From: a virus
Direction: 5' to 3' (one strand)
Length of the DNA stretch: 64,000 nt
IMG/VR virus record: IMGVR_UViG_3300046660_000488
Location: 310,001 to 374,000 of that record
The notes under the pieces were generated by a model. The model saw only the letters and a list, made by a program, of their open reading frames with translations. It made no database searches and was not told the DNA's origin. Below, piece by piece: positions 1 to 7,694 of this stretch; within the stretch, counting starts at the first letter, position 1, and each line of letters opens with the position of its first letter. The position numbers and the translations under genes are program-made.

Positions 1-1
1 A

Positions 2-661
2 TTCCCGCCGAACCTGTCGGCGGAAACATCCGACGACGACGTCCGGCGGATCGGCTTCGATGCGCTCGACCATCTTGGCGACGTGGGCTTCCAGAAGCAC
101 TACGACAAGGTCATGTTCTTCGAGCCGACCTTCAAGCGGTTCTGCGACGTGTTCTCGGGCGACATCGCCGACAAGGAAATCATCCCGATCTCACGGATGA
201 TTCGTGGAGAGGGCCGTGGCGATTACGAGACGACTTTCCCACGCGGCGATGCTGAGTATTTCGAGCGGGAGAACATCAACCCGAACGTCGTCCTCGTCTC
301 GCCACAGGACGTCATCGACATGGTCTACGCGGGAGCCCCGGTCGGAACGATTTCTCTCCGCACGGTTCAGGTGATCCTCCAGCCGCCGACACGAGACAAC
401 TTGGATGGTGAGGTCATCGTCATTCCGAGTTCAACTCCGGCATTCTCCTACGTGTCGGTCGGCCCGGATTTCCAGTACTCCGTTTCACCGATCAAGGCCA
501 AGGTTCCTAGTTATCACACGTCGCGCTCTCTTGCGCTGACCGAATTCAAGATCGGTCATCTGACGCTCTACGCCGAAGAGCCGCCGCTGATGATCCATCG
601 CCTGATCACCGAAGCTCGCACGCGGGCGCTGGCCGAGAACCTGTGGGGCACGAGTGGTTGA
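2..661 (+). CDS. hypothetical phage protein, 5'-partial
   Basis: The frame is open from the first bases of the window, so the gene begins upstream. A GTG at 83 could serve as an internal start but nothing supports it over a longer product. The visible part (about 219 residues) has no motif I recognise. It mixes acidic and aromatic residues and has no membrane segment or signal peptide. Its stop overlaps the GTG start of the next gene by 8 bases, so the two are translationally coupled in one plus-strand operon. Function unknown. Confidence 0.7.
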   Translation, partial: FPPNLSAETSDDDVRRIGFDALDHLGDVGFQKHYDKVMFFEPTFKRFCDVFSGDIADKEIIPISRMIRGEGRGDYETTFPRGDAEYFERENINPNVVLVSPQDVIDMVYAGAPVGTISLRTVQVILQPPTRDNLDGEVIVIPSSTPAFSYVSVGPDFQYSVSPIKAKVPSYHTSRSLALTEFKIGHLTLYAEEPPLMIHRLITEARTRALAENLWGTSG

Positions 662-1148
662 ACTGACTTTCGAGTACCGCTCACCGACCGACGAAGAGAT
701 CGCCGACTACGCGGCCTCTGAGCCGGACGACAGTACGATCCTGTTCCAACTGATCTACAGCCACACCGGATCGTTCCCTGCTCAGAAACTCGACATCTAC
801 GAGGTGCAGAGTGAGGGCAAGGGCGCGTTCTGGGAGAACGAAAGCTGCACGCTGAATATGGGCATCGAAGCCTGTGTCGAGAGCGACGTCATCGAGGGCA
901 AAGTCACCGAAGGGTGGTGGGTGATCGAGAAATTCGTTCCCCACTATTCGAAGGACTATTACGGCGAGGTGGACTGCGATTACGAGTGCGACAACATTCG
1001 TCGTGCTCGTTGGTCAGATGTTAATCACTTCGGTCTACCATTGCCTCTCTTGGCACGACTGTTGCTGAAGGTCGGAGTGAACAACTACGTCCCGTTCAAT
1101 TTCGAGCCGAAGTACAACATCAAGCCGGTACAGGAGGGCGAGACTTGA
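654..1148 (+). CDS. hypothetical phage protein (164 aa)
   Basis: A GTG start inside the end of the preceding gene gives a soluble, acidic 164-residue protein with no recognised domain. Several Cys residues (near 60-75 and around 105) are scattered and form no CxxC pair. It overlaps the next gene by four bases (TTGA junction), typical of phage translational coupling. Function not inferable. Confidence 0.7.
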   Translation: MVELTFEYRSPTDEEIADYAASEPDDSTILFQLIYSHTGSFPAQKLDIYEVQSEGKGAFWENESCTLNMGIEACVESDVIEGKVTEGWWVIEKFVPHYSKDYYGEVDCDYECDNIRRARWSDVNHFGLPLPLLARLLLKVGVNNYVPFNFEPKYNIKPVQEGET

Positions 1149-1453
1149 AGACCATTTTCGAACCGTTCGATTTCGAGCGCGGTGACGCCCATCGCCTCTC
1201 CGGCGCCGTGGTCCGCACCACCAAGTACGTCGATGGCAAGGTCCATTTCGGCGAGCCGTGGATGATCGGCTCGATCACCGTGATGAGCACCGACAAGGAA
1301 GCGTGCAAGAAGCGCTGGATGCTGGTCAGCACGATGGACGGCCTGTGCAACGGACCGTTCACGGCCGAAGAGTTGTGCGAGCAACTGAACAGCGCCGGGC
1401 ACGAGCGGGTCACCGTTCCTGTCAGCATCGGCAAGATGCTGGAGAAGAGATAG
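1145..1453 (+). CDS. hypothetical phage protein (102 aa)
   Basis: The TTG start at 1145 overlaps the previous TGA stop. The product is a compact soluble protein of 102 residues without a motif I know. It is the last gene before an intrinsic terminator at 1483-1514, so 2-1453 looks like one transcription unit. The start codon is inferred from the overlap, because no other plausible start lies nearby. Confidence 0.65.
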   Translation: MKTIFEPFDFERGDAHRLSGAVVRTTKYVDGKVHFGEPWMIGSITVMSTDKEACKKRWMLVSTMDGLCNGPFTAEELCEQLNSAGHERVTVPVSIGKMLEKR

Positions 1454-1482
1454 TATTCAGCAATCTGTGCTTGACTGTGAAG

Positions 1483-1514
1483 CCTCCGTAGTGTAACCAC
1501 TGCGGAGGTTTTTC
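1483..1514 (+). terminator. intrinsic terminator
   Basis: An 11-bp stem (CCTCCGTAGTG pairing with CACTGCGGAGG, one G-T pair) with a short TAAC loop is followed by a run of T. It closes the operon ending at 1453. Confidence 0.8.
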
Positions 1515-1526
1515 TTTGGAGGCTGC

Positions 1527-1802
1527 ATGGCCGATCTCAGCGAACAGGACCGCGCCGCGCTGCTGCGCGTTCTGGACCGCATTCGAGTTAGCTCGGGCAA
1601 CACGGCCCGGCTGGCGCGCGAGGCCGATCATGGTCACCGCATGCTGGTTCGCAAGGCCAAGGAACGTGTCGAGCGCGTCAACAGCGCCCACGAAGAAATC
1701 CGGGCGCTGAAGAAGGCTCTGGACCTTCCGCTGGAAGGCTGGGAATCTGTGGTGATGGTCTACAAGACCGACGAAGAGAAATACGGTTTGGAGACCGCCT
1801 GA
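1527..1802 (+). CDS. small coiled-coil-like phage protein (91 aa)
   Basis: ATG start at 1527 with a GGAGG-like ribosome site (TTTGGAGGC) seven bases upstream. The protein is charged and predicted largely helical, with Arg/Lys/Glu-rich stretches between residues 10 and 65 and no membrane segment. Its TGA overlaps the ATG of the next gene by one base. It could be a small DNA- or protein-binding accessory factor, but nothing specific is visible. Confidence 0.7.
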   Translation: MADLSEQDRAALLRVLDRIRVSSGNTARLAREADHGHRMLVRKAKERVERVNSAHEEIRALKKALDLPLEGWESVVMVYKTDEEKYGLETA

Positions 1803-2251
1803 TGGAAAAGCAACCGCCGTTCGAAGGCCACGAGTGGGACGCCCAACTGATCGAAGGTCGGTGGCGCGTCGGTATGAAGGGCAACCTCGACACACCGCAT
1901 GACGCGATCCTGTCGATCCATCCCGGCATCATCAACGAAGCGCTGGCCGAGCGCATCGCGCGCGACATCGTCGAGCTTCAGAACACCCGCCTGAAGAACG
2001 TCGGTTGGGTGCACGTCGCCCAGTGCGATTTCTATCACTTCAAGGACGGGCGCCAAGTTCTGGGCAAGCTCGACGACGGCGAGGTCATGATCCTCTACTG
2101 GGAGGACAAGACCGACTACAAGGACACCTGCGACACCGTCACCTACAAGGCCGGGTGGAGCAACGGTGAACGCTGCATGGACGGCGGCCGGAACACCCAT
2201 GGCCGTCTGCTCGTTTTCGAACCGACCTTCGTACGCGCCATTCCGGAATAA
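1802..2251 (+). CDS. hypothetical phage protein (149 aa)
   Basis: It starts on the last base of the previous stop codon. Soluble, 149 residues, with many Trp/His/Asp residues and no recognised family. It is followed after three bases by another short gene, so it belongs to the same operon as 1527-2603. Function unknown. Confidence 0.7.
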   Translation: MEKQPPFEGHEWDAQLIEGRWRVGMKGNLDTPHDAILSIHPGIINEALAERIARDIVELQNTRLKNVGWVHVAQCDFYHFKDGRQVLGKLDDGEVMILYWEDKTDYKDTCDTVTYKAGWSNGERCMDGGRNTHGRLLVFEPTFVRAIPE

Positions 2252-2254
2252 GCC

Positions 2255-2422
2255 ATGCGGCGGGAACGCTTCTTCACCTTGCCGAGCAACATCGGCTTCC
2301 AAGTCCGCGACCGTGAAACGATGCAATGCGTCGAGGAACGCGGCGGGATGTTGGTGTTCAAGTCGCAAACCGGCGCCAGTAAAGCCGCAGCACGCCTCAA
2401 CCGGGAGACCAAAAATGTTTAA
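2255..2422 (+). CDS. small basic phage protein (55 aa)
   Basis: A 55-residue Arg/Lys-rich frame begins with ATG three bases after the preceding stop and ends overlapping the ATG at 2415 (AAAAATGTTTAA junction). Its codon choice matches the neighbours. The fit between flanking genes is the main support. No function is suggested beyond possible nucleic-acid binding from its charge. Confidence 0.6.
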   Translation: MRRERFFTLPSNIGFQVRDRETMQCVEERGGMLVFKSQTGASKAAARLNRETKNV

Positions 2423-2603
2423 GAACCTGCCGTTTGATCTGAACCTGATCCTGTCGAGGTCGCCGCACGACGCCAACGAAGACAACGGCCTCGTGCTGGT
2501 GGTCGGCCCTGACACGCCGCCGCACTCGCATCCGATGGGGCTTCGCGCTCCGGCGTTCATGGCCTTCATCGAAAAGATGATGACCAACCCAACCGTCCAC
2601 TAA
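2415..2603 (+). CDS. small phage protein (62 aa)
   Basis: ATG at 2415 overlaps the end of the previous gene by eight bases. The 62-residue product is soluble, with a His/Pro-rich middle. It converges on the minus-strand ADP-ribosyltransferase gene, whose last codons overlap this one by four bases. No recognised motif. Confidence 0.6.
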   Translation: MFKNLPFDLNLILSRSPHDANEDNGLVLVVGPDTPPHSHPMGLRAPAFMAFIEKMMTNPTVH

Positions 2604-3508
2604 GCGACGCGGAACCCGTTGACGGCCTTGTCGTCCCAGAACACGTAGGCGTGGTGCTTGAAACCACCGCCCATGGTGATGCCACCGGCGTACTGAATGC
2701 CGGTGATGCGGTCTGCCTGTAGCAGGCGCCGGAAGAGGGCGTGTGCCTCTTCGTTGTGGATGAACGGGCTGTCCGCGCCGATGCCCGTGTAGACCTCACG
2801 GAACGACGGCAGGTCGCCATCCTCGCGCTCATAGCTCGTCACGAAATTGGCGACGTCACGGGCGGTGGCCCGGTCGTCGAATTTGTTGAGCACGCTGATC
2901 AGATCGTTCAGCACACCTCGGGTGATCGTCGCGTCGGCGATCAGGACCCGACGCAGATATTCATCCGGAACATCGAAGACCGCGAGCCCGGCGTTCGACA
3001 CCGGCATCTTTTTCTGGATGACGGCCGTACCGTCCAGCTTGACGCGGACCTCGTAGGTGCGCGCCAGCTTCTTCCACTGTTCAGCCGCGTACGCCATGCG
3101 CTTGGCTTCCTCAGCCTTGCGGAGATCGTTCGTCACGACTCCCCATTGGCCGCCGTCCGAAAACTCGACGGTGGAAGACCAGTACGCGGTCTCCCGGCTG
3201 TGATCGACACCATTGGCGTCGATCTTGGACGCCAGCATGCGGCAGTATTTCTGGACGACTTCCTGCTTGGTCTTGGCGCTGGTGCGGAAGATCACGTCTC
3301 CCGGTGTGTCCGTGCCCTTGGTCATGTAATCGCCCGCGACGCGGCGGCTGTCGGTCAGGTAGATGCCATGGCCGAACAGACCGTAGAGCGAAGTCTTCTC
3401 CGTCTCGAAACTGTCGATCTTGGCAGAGTCGCCACGATACAGGCGGACATGACCCGGCTTGGGAGCCGGGACCTTGGTGGCTTCGGAGAGAATTTCATTC
3501 GCGCGCAT
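2600..3508 (-). CDS. predicted mono-ADP-ribosyltransferase, possibly packaged in the virion
   Basis: Predicted to transfer ADP-ribose from NAD+ to a target (protein or nucleic acid) early in infection. Visible ART-fold motifs: LYRGD at residues 23-27 (NAD-binding beta strand), GHGIYLT at 46-52 followed by A58 and Y61 (the G-x-GIYxTd...A..Y signature of PARP-like and polyvalent-protein ARTs), and a C-terminal block near 278-291 ending HHAYVFWDD. Length 302 aa. I chose ATG 3508 over a longer TTG/ATG option because a CATAAATA late-type box lies just upstream, which makes an upstream start impossible on that transcript. The N-terminus MRANEILSEA resembles a T4 capsid-targeting peptide with a gp21-type cleavage site (L-S-E before A). 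Divergent from a NADAR gene. Family assignment is from motifs only, and the catalytic third motif is uncertain. Confidence 0.7.
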   Translation of the reverse strand: MRANEILSEATKVPAPKPGHVRLYRGDSAKIDSFETEKTSLYGLFGHGIYLTDSRRVAGDYMTKGTDTPGDVIFRTSAKTKQEVVQKYCRMLASKIDANGVDHSRETAYWSSTVEFSDGGQWGVVTNDLRKAEEAKRMAYAAEQWKKLARTYEVRVKLDGTAVIQKKMPVSNAGLAVFDVPDEYLRRVLIADATITRGVLNDLISVLNKFDDRATARDVANFVTSYEREDGDLPSFREVYTGIGADSPFIHNEEAHALFRRLLQADRITGIQYAGGITMGGGFKHHAYVFWDDKAVNGFRVA

Positions 3509-3513
3509 GGCCT

Positions 3514-3521
3514 TATTTATG
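3514..3521 (-). promoter_or_regulatory. late-type box CATAAATA for the ART gene
   Basis: On the minus strand CATAAATA ends five bases before the ATG at 3508. It matches the T4 late-promoter element TATAAATA in seven of eight positions. With the usual spacing, transcription would begin at or next to the start codon, so the mRNA would be leaderless. Confidence 0.55.
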
Positions 3522-3530
3522 GTTGATTTT

Positions 3531-3539
3531 CGTTGACCA
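3531..3539 (+). promoter_or_regulatory. TTGACCA element upstream of the NADAR gene
   Basis: CGTTGACCA at this position belongs to the recurrent TGGTTNACCA family found before several non-structural genes. It may act as a -35 (TTGACC) with a weak -10 (CTATGG) 17 bases downstream, 50 bases before the NADAR start. Confidence 0.4.
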
Positions 3540-3588
3540 AAAACTCGCAGCACGCCTATGGTGCAGGCTTCAGTTACCGGATCACGCC

Positions 3589-4152
3589 ATGCCCTCGTTC
3601 ACCGTCATGCACGCTCATCAGAAGGTCAGCGAGAGCGAGGACTACGTGTTTTTCCTCAACGGCCCGTTGAGCCAATGGCACAAGTCCACGTTCCAGCAGC
3701 GGCTGATCTACAACGGCGAACTCTTCACGTTCAGCCACGCCGAGCAGTACATGATGGCGGGCAAGGCTGTCCTGTTCGACGACTACGAAACGCTGGAAGA
3801 CATCCTGAAGGCCAAGACCCCGGACGAGCAGAAGGCGCTCGGCAAGAAAGTCAAGAATTTCAACCAGACCAAGTGGGATTCCAACGCCCGCAAGATCGTC
3901 CTGCGCGGCAATCTGGCCAAGTTCAGCCAGAACGAAGACCTCAAGCACTACCTGCTGTCGTTCGACCGCAACAAGCGCTTCGTCGAGGGCGCGTGGTACG
4001 ATCCGGTCTGGGGCGTCAAGCTGGCGTGGGACAACCCGCTGATCCTCAACCCGGCCAACTGGCAGGGGACGAACTGGCTGGGCGGTGTGCACGACATCGT
4101 CCGCCAAATCCTGATCCATGATCCGTCGCTGGACCTGATGTCGGATGCGTGA
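3589..4152 (+). CDS. NADAR-domain protein (ADP-ribose-related N-glycosidase fold, YbiA/RibX-like)
   Basis: NADAR proteins cleave N-glycosidic bonds of riboflavin intermediates or remove ADP-ribose from guanine. In some toxin systems they neutralise DarT-type ADP-ribosylation of DNA. The 187-aa product spans the whole domain: FFLNGPLSQWH at 21-31, FSHAEQYMMAGKA at 48-60, KFSQN near 111-115, a YDPVWG block at 137-142 and WLGGVHDIVRQI near 163-174. ATG 3589 is chosen; ATG 3607 is an alternative. It lies 80 bases from, and divergent to, the ART gene, and overlaps the next gene by eight bases. That it opposes the ART, or a host DarT-like defence, is inference. Confidence 0.82.
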   Translation: MPSFTVMHAHQKVSESEDYVFFLNGPLSQWHKSTFQQRLIYNGELFTFSHAEQYMMAGKAVLFDDYETLEDILKAKTPDEQKALGKKVKNFNQTKWDSNARKIVLRGNLAKFSQNEDLKHYLLSFDRNKRFVEGAWYDPVWGVKLAWDNPLILNPANWQGTNWLGGVHDIVRQILIHDPSLDLMSDA

Positions 4153-5170
4153 GCCCTTCATCTTGCATGGCAAGGAAGTCGTGCCCGGCCAGACGCTGAA
4201 GGTCATCCGCGACCAGATCAACTTCGCACACTGGGCACATGCCGAAGGCTATCCGGTCGTCGGCATGCTGTGCACGGTCGCCGAAGAGCAGGACTTGATC
4301 GACACGCACATTCACATGCGGTTCAAGGCCACCGACATCGGTTATCCGGACCGTGAAGACGATGACGACCGCACGGTCGGCCGCAATTTGGAGCGCGCCT
4401 CACTGGGACTGCCGGGCGACCCGGTGGAACCCGAGCTTTTCATCGATCCGATCCCGATCACCAAAGAGCTTCGGCCGATTGACCGGCTCATCCGGCCGCT
4501 CCTGCTGCGCTATCCGTCGCTCTATCGCAAGCGCATTGAAGTGCTGTTCAGCATTTTCCTGTCGAGCGGTTTCGAGTGGAAAGACGGCGTCATCGTCCCC
4601 GACCGTTACGACCTGACCAAGCATCCGTTCGACCGTGGCCTGCACATCAATCCGCTGCGGTACATGAAAGAATTCGACACGGTCTACACGTCGCAAATGC
4701 TGCACGTGGACCAGCCGACAGACCATGGCGATCTTACTGAAGGCGTGCGGCAACTTTACGTCAAGATGGCGGAAGACCGGGCCAAGGAACTTGAACGGAA
4801 GCTGGCCGAAGACTTGGAACGGTCCAGCCGAATCGACGAGATTTGCAGCACGTGCATCCCCGGCGACACGCTGAATCGTCTCGAACACTCCGTCGTGGCC
4901 TACATGGTCCACAGCAACATGATCAGCATGTTCAGCAAAGGCGTCCTCTGGGACATGCCGGTTGAAGTAGAGCAATCCTGCTACGACGCTGCGTGCGAGT
5001 TCATGGATGCGATGGTCAACAGCCATGATTTCCTCGCCTATCCGAAATCAATACCGATTGAGAAATTCAACAATACACACATCAATGAAATCGCGATGTG
5101 TTGGAATGATTTCCATCGGTCGCGCAAGCCCAGTGAAGGGAAGTACTGGAGCGATATCCCGTACATCTAA
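4145..5170 (+). CDS. hypothetical phage protein (341 aa)
   Basis: The ATG overlaps the end of the NADAR gene by eight bases, so the two are co-expressed. The 341-residue soluble protein has a strongly charged helical stretch (residues about 200-235, Lys/Glu rich) and no motif I recognise. The coupling makes it a candidate functional partner of the NADAR protein, but nothing in the sequence shows its activity. Confidence 0.75.
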   Translation: MREPFILHGKEVVPGQTLKVIRDQINFAHWAHAEGYPVVGMLCTVAEEQDLIDTHIHMRFKATDIGYPDREDDDDRTVGRNLERASLGLPGDPVEPELFIDPIPITKELRPIDRLIRPLLLRYPSLYRKRIEVLFSIFLSSGFEWKDGVIVPDRYDLTKHPFDRGLHINPLRYMKEFDTVYTSQMLHVDQPTDHGDLTEGVRQLYVKMAEDRAKELERKLAEDLERSSRIDEICSTCIPGDTLNRLEHSVVAYMVHSNMISMFSKGVLWDMPVEVEQSCYDAACEFMDAMVNSHDFLAYPKSIPIEKFNNTHINEIAMCWNDFHRSRKPSEGKYWSDIPYI

Positions 5171-5183
5171 TCGGCACAGCCTC

Positions 5184-5205
5184 TTTACATGGGTAACCAT
5201 GTAAA
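5184..5205. promoter_or_regulatory. perfect 9-bp palindrome (operator or hairpin)
   Basis: TTTACATGG and CCATGTAAA are separated by GTAA. There is no T-run on the plus side (A-rich instead), so a plus-strand terminator is doubtful. A dimeric repressor site in front of the 5283 operon fits as well. It contains GTAACCA, close to the TGGTTNACCA motif seen elsewhere. Confidence 0.55.
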
Positions 5206-5282
5206 AGAAAAATCCGTTTGCCGTGCGTAATCTGGTGCACTAAAGTGCTCGCAGACAGTTCGCGCGTACTCGGAGAGCAACC

Positions 5283-5567
5283 TTGCCCAAGGCGTACTAC
5301 CACGTTGAGCAACACCCCGGCGTGATTGTGCTCACGGACCTGAACGGGTCTCAGAGCATCACCAACGACGCCGAAGCGGTGATTGTTGACCTCTCCACGA
5401 AATACGATCTCGTCAAGAACCGGGTGATCTACCGTGACTCGATGGGCCGTTACGACGGTCTGGCCGTCAAGGGCAACCGCTTCGTCGGTTTCATCCACAT
5501 CGGCCTCGACGACAAGCACAAAGCGATCATGGCTGCGGCCAGCCGCGAGCGGTGGCCCGACCGATGA
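5283..5567 (+). CDS. hypothetical phage protein (94 aa)
   Basis: TTG start preceded by GGAGAG. First gene of a tightly overlapping operon running to 7483. The 94-residue product is soluble and beta-rich by composition, and I recognise no family. The stop overlaps the next ATG (ATGA). Confidence 0.65.
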   Translation: MPKAYYHVEQHPGVIVLTDLNGSQSITNDAEAVIVDLSTKYDLVKNRVIYRDSMGRYDGLAVKGNRFVGFIHIGLDDKHKAIMAAASRERWPDR

Positions 5568-5749
5568 TGATCCGCTCCGCGATGCTCGAACGCATCGCCC
5601 GACTCATCAGCCCGCACGATTGGGCGGCCTTCGACCAGTTGTCCACGGAGGACTATCGCTTCGTGGGTCTGAGCATCGAACCGTCGCTGGACAAGGCCGA
5701 TAAGATCATCGCGATGATCGAAGAAGATCGAGCGGGAAGGCTGTACTGA
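5564..5749 (+). CDS. small phage protein (61 aa)
   Basis: The ATG at 5564 sits in an ATGATGATG run overlapping the previous stop; the following ATG at 5567 is an alternative. The 61-residue helical protein is without known motif. It ends overlapping the next gene by one base. Confidence 0.6.
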   Translation: MMIRSAMLERIARLISPHDWAAFDQLSTEDYRFVGLSIEPSLDKADKIIAMIEEDRAGRLY

Positions 5750-6108
5750 TGGCGCGCATTTCCACACACAACAAGACCATGGTGATCGTCGAAGAGACGG
5801 TGCAGCGCGTCTATCTGCTCGACCCGGACGACCAGAAAACGGCCCATACCGTCGAAGCCTTGCGTGGGCTGGTGTCCGGCCAATATCTCGAAGGCATTCC
5901 GATGTCGTGGGACAAGCCGATCACGCTGGGCAAGCGCGCCAAGAAGGCGCCGCTGATGCCCAACATCACGCTGCGCGAACTGAACGAAGTCGAGCGCTTC
6001 AGCACGTTCGCCAAGCTGACGGTCGTCGTTCCGGACGAGACCGGCAATCCGTCCTTGGAGTTCAACTTCACCAAGACGACTGCCTCGCGCAAGCCGGTGA
6101 AAGCGTGA
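5749..6108 (+). CDS. hypothetical phage protein (119 aa)
   Basis: It starts within TGATG of the preceding gene. A 119-residue soluble protein with a basic C-terminal tail (KTTASRKPVKA). No family recognised. It is followed by a GTG-started gene overlapping by four bases. Confidence 0.65.
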   Translation: MARISTHNKTMVIVEETVQRVYLLDPDDQKTAHTVEALRGLVSGQYLEGIPMSWDKPITLGKRAKKAPLMPNITLRELNEVERFSTFAKLTVVVPDETGNPSLEFNFTKTTASRKPVKA

Positions 6109-6287
6109 AGGAAACCCCTCTGACGGCCTACTACCGCCGGATCAAGGCCATCAAGCGTGGTGGCGCGGCGGAACAACGTATCTGGGAAGAGATCGACAAG
6201 TTGTCGGCTTACGAACAGGGCCAGTACCTGTTCTACAAGAAGCATGGCGACAAGACGTTCCTCCAAATCACGGGAGTAAGCATTTGA
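6105..6287 (+). CDS. small basic phage protein (60 aa)
   Basis: GTG start overlapping the previous stop by four bases. The 60-residue product is Lys/Arg/Tyr-rich in its first half (TAYYRRIKAIKRG). Too short to classify; possibly nucleic-acid binding. Confidence 0.6.
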   Translation: MKETPLTAYYRRIKAIKRGGAAEQRIWEEIDKLSAYEQGQYLFYKKHGDKTFLQITGVSI

Positions 6288-6781
6288 TCAACCTACCAGC
6301 CGAACACCTCGCGCTCGACACCAAGATCAAGAAACTGCGCGAGCAGAAATGGTCGCCGGAGCAAATCGCGTTGTACCTCAAGGCCGACGTCGCCTACGTG
6401 CGGTCAACGCTCATTGATCTGGGCCTGATGCAGTACCGTCTGCCGAAGGCGGCTCGTCCCGTGGCGCCGGTCGTTGATCAAAAGCTGATCGACGACATTG
6501 AGGTCTATGGCAAGGACTTCCCCAAGAGCGCCCAGACGATCCGCCAGATGCTTCGCCACCTGTCGGTGTCGGAAGTGGCCGCCAAGCTCCAGATGACCTA
6601 CAGCGAGGTCTACATCTTCGCCCGCAAGGCTGGGATGATCTCGGCGCGCACCATCACCGTCGCCCAGCGACGGGAAGCCGTCAAGCTGGCCAAGCAAGTC
6701 GGTGAGGCGGCGGCTGCGCGCCAACTTGGCTTCAGCCCGGCCACGGTCTCTCGGTGGGCCAGCACCCCCAAATTCGCATGA
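6284..6781 (+). CDS. helix-turn-helix DNA-binding protein
   Basis: TTG start at 6284 overlapping the previous stop. The 165-aa protein contains repeated HTH-like segments: residues about 15-50 (SPEQIALYLKADVAYVRSTL), 85-120 (SVSEVAAKLQM then YSEVYIFARKAG), and a C-terminal transposase-type HTH at about 128-160 (AVKLAKQVGEAAAARQLGF then SPATVSRWAS). There is no enzymatic domain, so a transcription regulator is the simplest reading. It sits in the middle of its operon and may control it or the palindrome at 5184. Targets are not visible. Confidence 0.7.
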   Translation: MINLPAEHLALDTKIKKLREQKWSPEQIALYLKADVAYVRSTLIDLGLMQYRLPKAARPVAPVVDQKLIDDIEVYGKDFPKSAQTIRQMLRHLSVSEVAAKLQMTYSEVYIFARKAGMISARTITVAQRREAVKLAKQVGEAAAARQLGFSPATVSRWASTPKFA

Positions 6782-6978
6782 GCCGGACCAGCGCCAAAGG
6801 GCCATCGTTCTGGGTCGATAACGACGGCAAGGTCATGCAGGTGATCGACGGCCAGTCGGTGCATATCGACACGCTCGACCCCGGCGAACTGTTCAAGATG
6901 CGGAACACCATCCGCGTCGGCTCGTCCACCTATCGCTACACAGCCAATCCGGTGATGTTTGTTCGACCCCGCAAATAA
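6778..6978 (+). CDS. small phage protein (66 aa)
   Basis: ATG overlapping the HTH gene stop (ATGA). The 66-residue product is beta-rich, with no recognised family. It overlaps the next gene by 20 bases. Confidence 0.6.
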   Translation: MSRTSAKGPSFWVDNDGKVMQVIDGQSVHIDTLDPGELFKMRNTIRVGSSTYRYTANPVMFVRPRK

Positions 6979-7483
6979 CAGCCTCGGCAAGCGCGTCCTG
7001 ACCTTTCGCGAGCACGAGACCATCAACCGGGCCATGCAGTCGGTCTGGACCATGCCCAAGACACTCATCGAGCAGCCGGGACCGTCCACCAAGGACGAGT
7101 TTATGGAAATCCGGATGCTTCCACGAAAGCATCCGGACGGCGTCGTCGCCGAGCGCGTCGGATTGTTCGGCCGGGCCATCGCGCTGCATGATTACCTCTA
7201 TCCGATCAAGGAGGTGATGGTGAACCCGCGCCGCTATTTCCTGTTCGCGCCGGAGTGGGGGATCATGCTGGCCCCGTACACCTTCGTCCTGCCGGACCGT
7301 GATTTCGCGGGCGTGATCCAGAAACCGGCCACGTTTTACTGGCAAGACCCGGACCACGATGCTTGCTGGATTGGGGCGCCGCTGAAGGATGCTCCGCGAC
7401 CGCACATCCATTTCTACGCAGAGAACGGCGAGACCAAGTTCACCACCGATCTCATGATGATGAAGATGATGTACGAGGATTGA
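6959..7483 (+). CDS. hypothetical phage protein (174 aa)
   Basis: TTG start inside the previous gene. A 174-residue soluble protein with many aromatic residues in the second half and a Met/Asp-rich C-terminus. I recognise no family. Last gene of the 5283-7483 operon. A good sigma70-like promoter starts at its stop codon. Confidence 0.65.
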   Translation: MFDPANNSLGKRVLTFREHETINRAMQSVWTMPKTLIEQPGPSTKDEFMEIRMLPRKHPDGVVAERVGLFGRAIALHDYLYPIKEVMVNPRRYFLFAPEWGIMLAPYTFVLPDRDFAGVIQKPATFYWQDPDHDACWIGAPLKDAPRPHIHFYAENGETKFTTDLMMMKMMYED

Positions 7484-7508
7484 CACCAGTCGTCACCTCG
7501 ACTATGAC
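7480..7508 (+). promoter_or_regulatory. sigma70-like promoter
   Basis: TTGACA at 7480-7485, a 17-base spacer and TATGAC at 7503-7508. It would drive the 7695 operon with a leader of roughly 180 bases. Confidence 0.6.
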
Positions 7509-7694
7509 TTCTACATAGAACGCACTATACGACAAGCTATAGCTGGTTCTAAATCAAGACTGCTTCCCGCAACGGTGAAAGCGTCAACGTGGACTGTGTT
7601 GGCAATAGTGTTTGCTGGCAAGTCAAAGCGAGGCTGAATCGCGATTTCAGCACCCTGTCCACTTCACGCCATAACTCCGTCCTCGGGGAGCCCC
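7509..7694 (+). other. untranslated leader, no gene seen
   Basis: This is one of the longest non-coding stretches in the window. It contains small inverted repeats (CTATA...TATAG near 7526-7542; TGAATCGCGATTTCA near 7634) but no tRNA cloverleaf, riboswitch or convincing small ORF that I can recognise. It may be a structured 5' leader. Confidence 0.4.

Noticed and set aside
7509-7694. Possible tRNA in the leader (GGTTCTAAATC near 7545)
   Set aside because: The T-arm stem does not pair and no acceptor or anticodon arms can be drawn; no CCA end.
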